Origin: Thermoanaerobaculia bacterium
Lineage (GTDB): Bacteria; Acidobacteriota; Thermoanaerobaculia; UBA5066
Reading direction: 5' to 3'
Assembly: GCA_022071945.1 (NCBI GenBank)
Contig: JAJVIN010000055.1
Coordinates: forward strand, 1 to 53,466
DNA length: 53,466 nucleotides
Position numbers and translations under genes: made by a program. Positions 53,319-53,466 of the stretch are shown piece after piece. Under the pieces are notes generated by a model that saw only the letters and a program-made list of their open reading frames with translations, was not told where the DNA came from and made no database searches. Position 1 is the stretch's first letter; each line of letters begins with the position of its first letter.

Positions 53319-53466
53319 GTGCGACACATCCTCGGGTGCATCTTCCTCCCCTACCTTCTGACCTTTTCCCCGCAGGCCTTTTCCAGTCCCCCCACCCCGC
53401 CGGCGGCGGCGTCCGGGTCCACTTCTTCTCCCACCGCCTCGGCGGGCGAAGGTGCTCCGCCCCCCG
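53319..53466 (+). CDS. Secreted Ser/Thr/Pro/Ala-rich protein, cut by the window edge
   Basis: From the GTG at 53319, with GGAAGGGA upstream, the frame stays open to the window end (49 codons). It opens with a signal peptide (HILGCIFLPYLLTFSPQAFS) and continues in a low-complexity stretch (SPPTPPAAASGSTSSPTASA), a typical linker of exported proteins. The product cannot be named. It is placed directly downstream of the activator gene and under its own sigma-54 promoter. Confidence 0.65.
   Translation, partial: MRHILGCIFLPYLLTFSPQAFSSPPTPPAAASGSTSSPTASAGEGAPPP

Overview
The window is very GC-rich, with dense codon use, long secreted repeat proteins, serine/threonine-kinase fragments with a characteristic polytopic C-terminal domain, complex two-component proteins and an NtrC-type (sigma-54) activator. 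This gene content is most like a Gram-negative soil or thermal lineage of the Acidobacteriota type. That is an inference from gene families, not a phylogenetic result. No rRNA, tRNA or CRISPR array was seen.

Layout. 1-3300: tail of a group II intron, a DUF559 protein, a decayed Ser/Thr kinase and a small secreted protein. 3300-7730: a regulatory stretch, a secreted vWA protein, an unknown protein, a diheme cytochrome c and a second kinase remnant. 7900-12017: bacteriohemerythrin followed by two large hybrid histidine kinases. 12118-14315: a collapsed pyruvate:ferredoxin oxidoreductase gene, a PLP sulfur-amino-acid lyase and a divergent Lrp/AsnC regulator. 15036-29942: an OmpA-like protein, a 1976-aa metalloprotease-like secreted protein and two tandem NHL-propeller proteins. 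29995-33432: a four-gene minus-strand operon ending in a zinc metallopeptidase. 34021-36832: a DUF3667 membrane protein, a PAAR-like spike protein and a Hint-domain protein. 37061-49491: an 1858-aa Asp-box protein, a third NHL protein, a truncated paralog and a 707-aa propeller. 50344-53078: a PAS histidine kinase and its sigma-54 response regulator. A secreted protein runs off the right edge.

The main integrating observation is regulatory. By eye I find six places where a palindrome of the type CTCTCR-N4-YGAGAG occurs, in at least five of them as a pair spaced about 31, 32 or 42 bp, on helical phase. Each lies 44-134 bp upstream of a GG-N10-GC sigma-54 promoter. These promoters face the vWA gene, the four-gene operon, the Hint gene, the truncated paralog plus NHL operon, an apparently empty stretch next to the kinase, and the right-edge gene. 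A seventh promoter without a clear palindrome pair faces the PAAR-like gene. The GAFTGA-bearing activator at 51696-53078 is the obvious candidate to bind them. The window therefore looks like a local two-component/sigma-54 regulon controlling secreted and possibly injected proteins, several of unknown function.

A second theme is decay. At least six genes survive only as internally deleted or frameshifted fragments.
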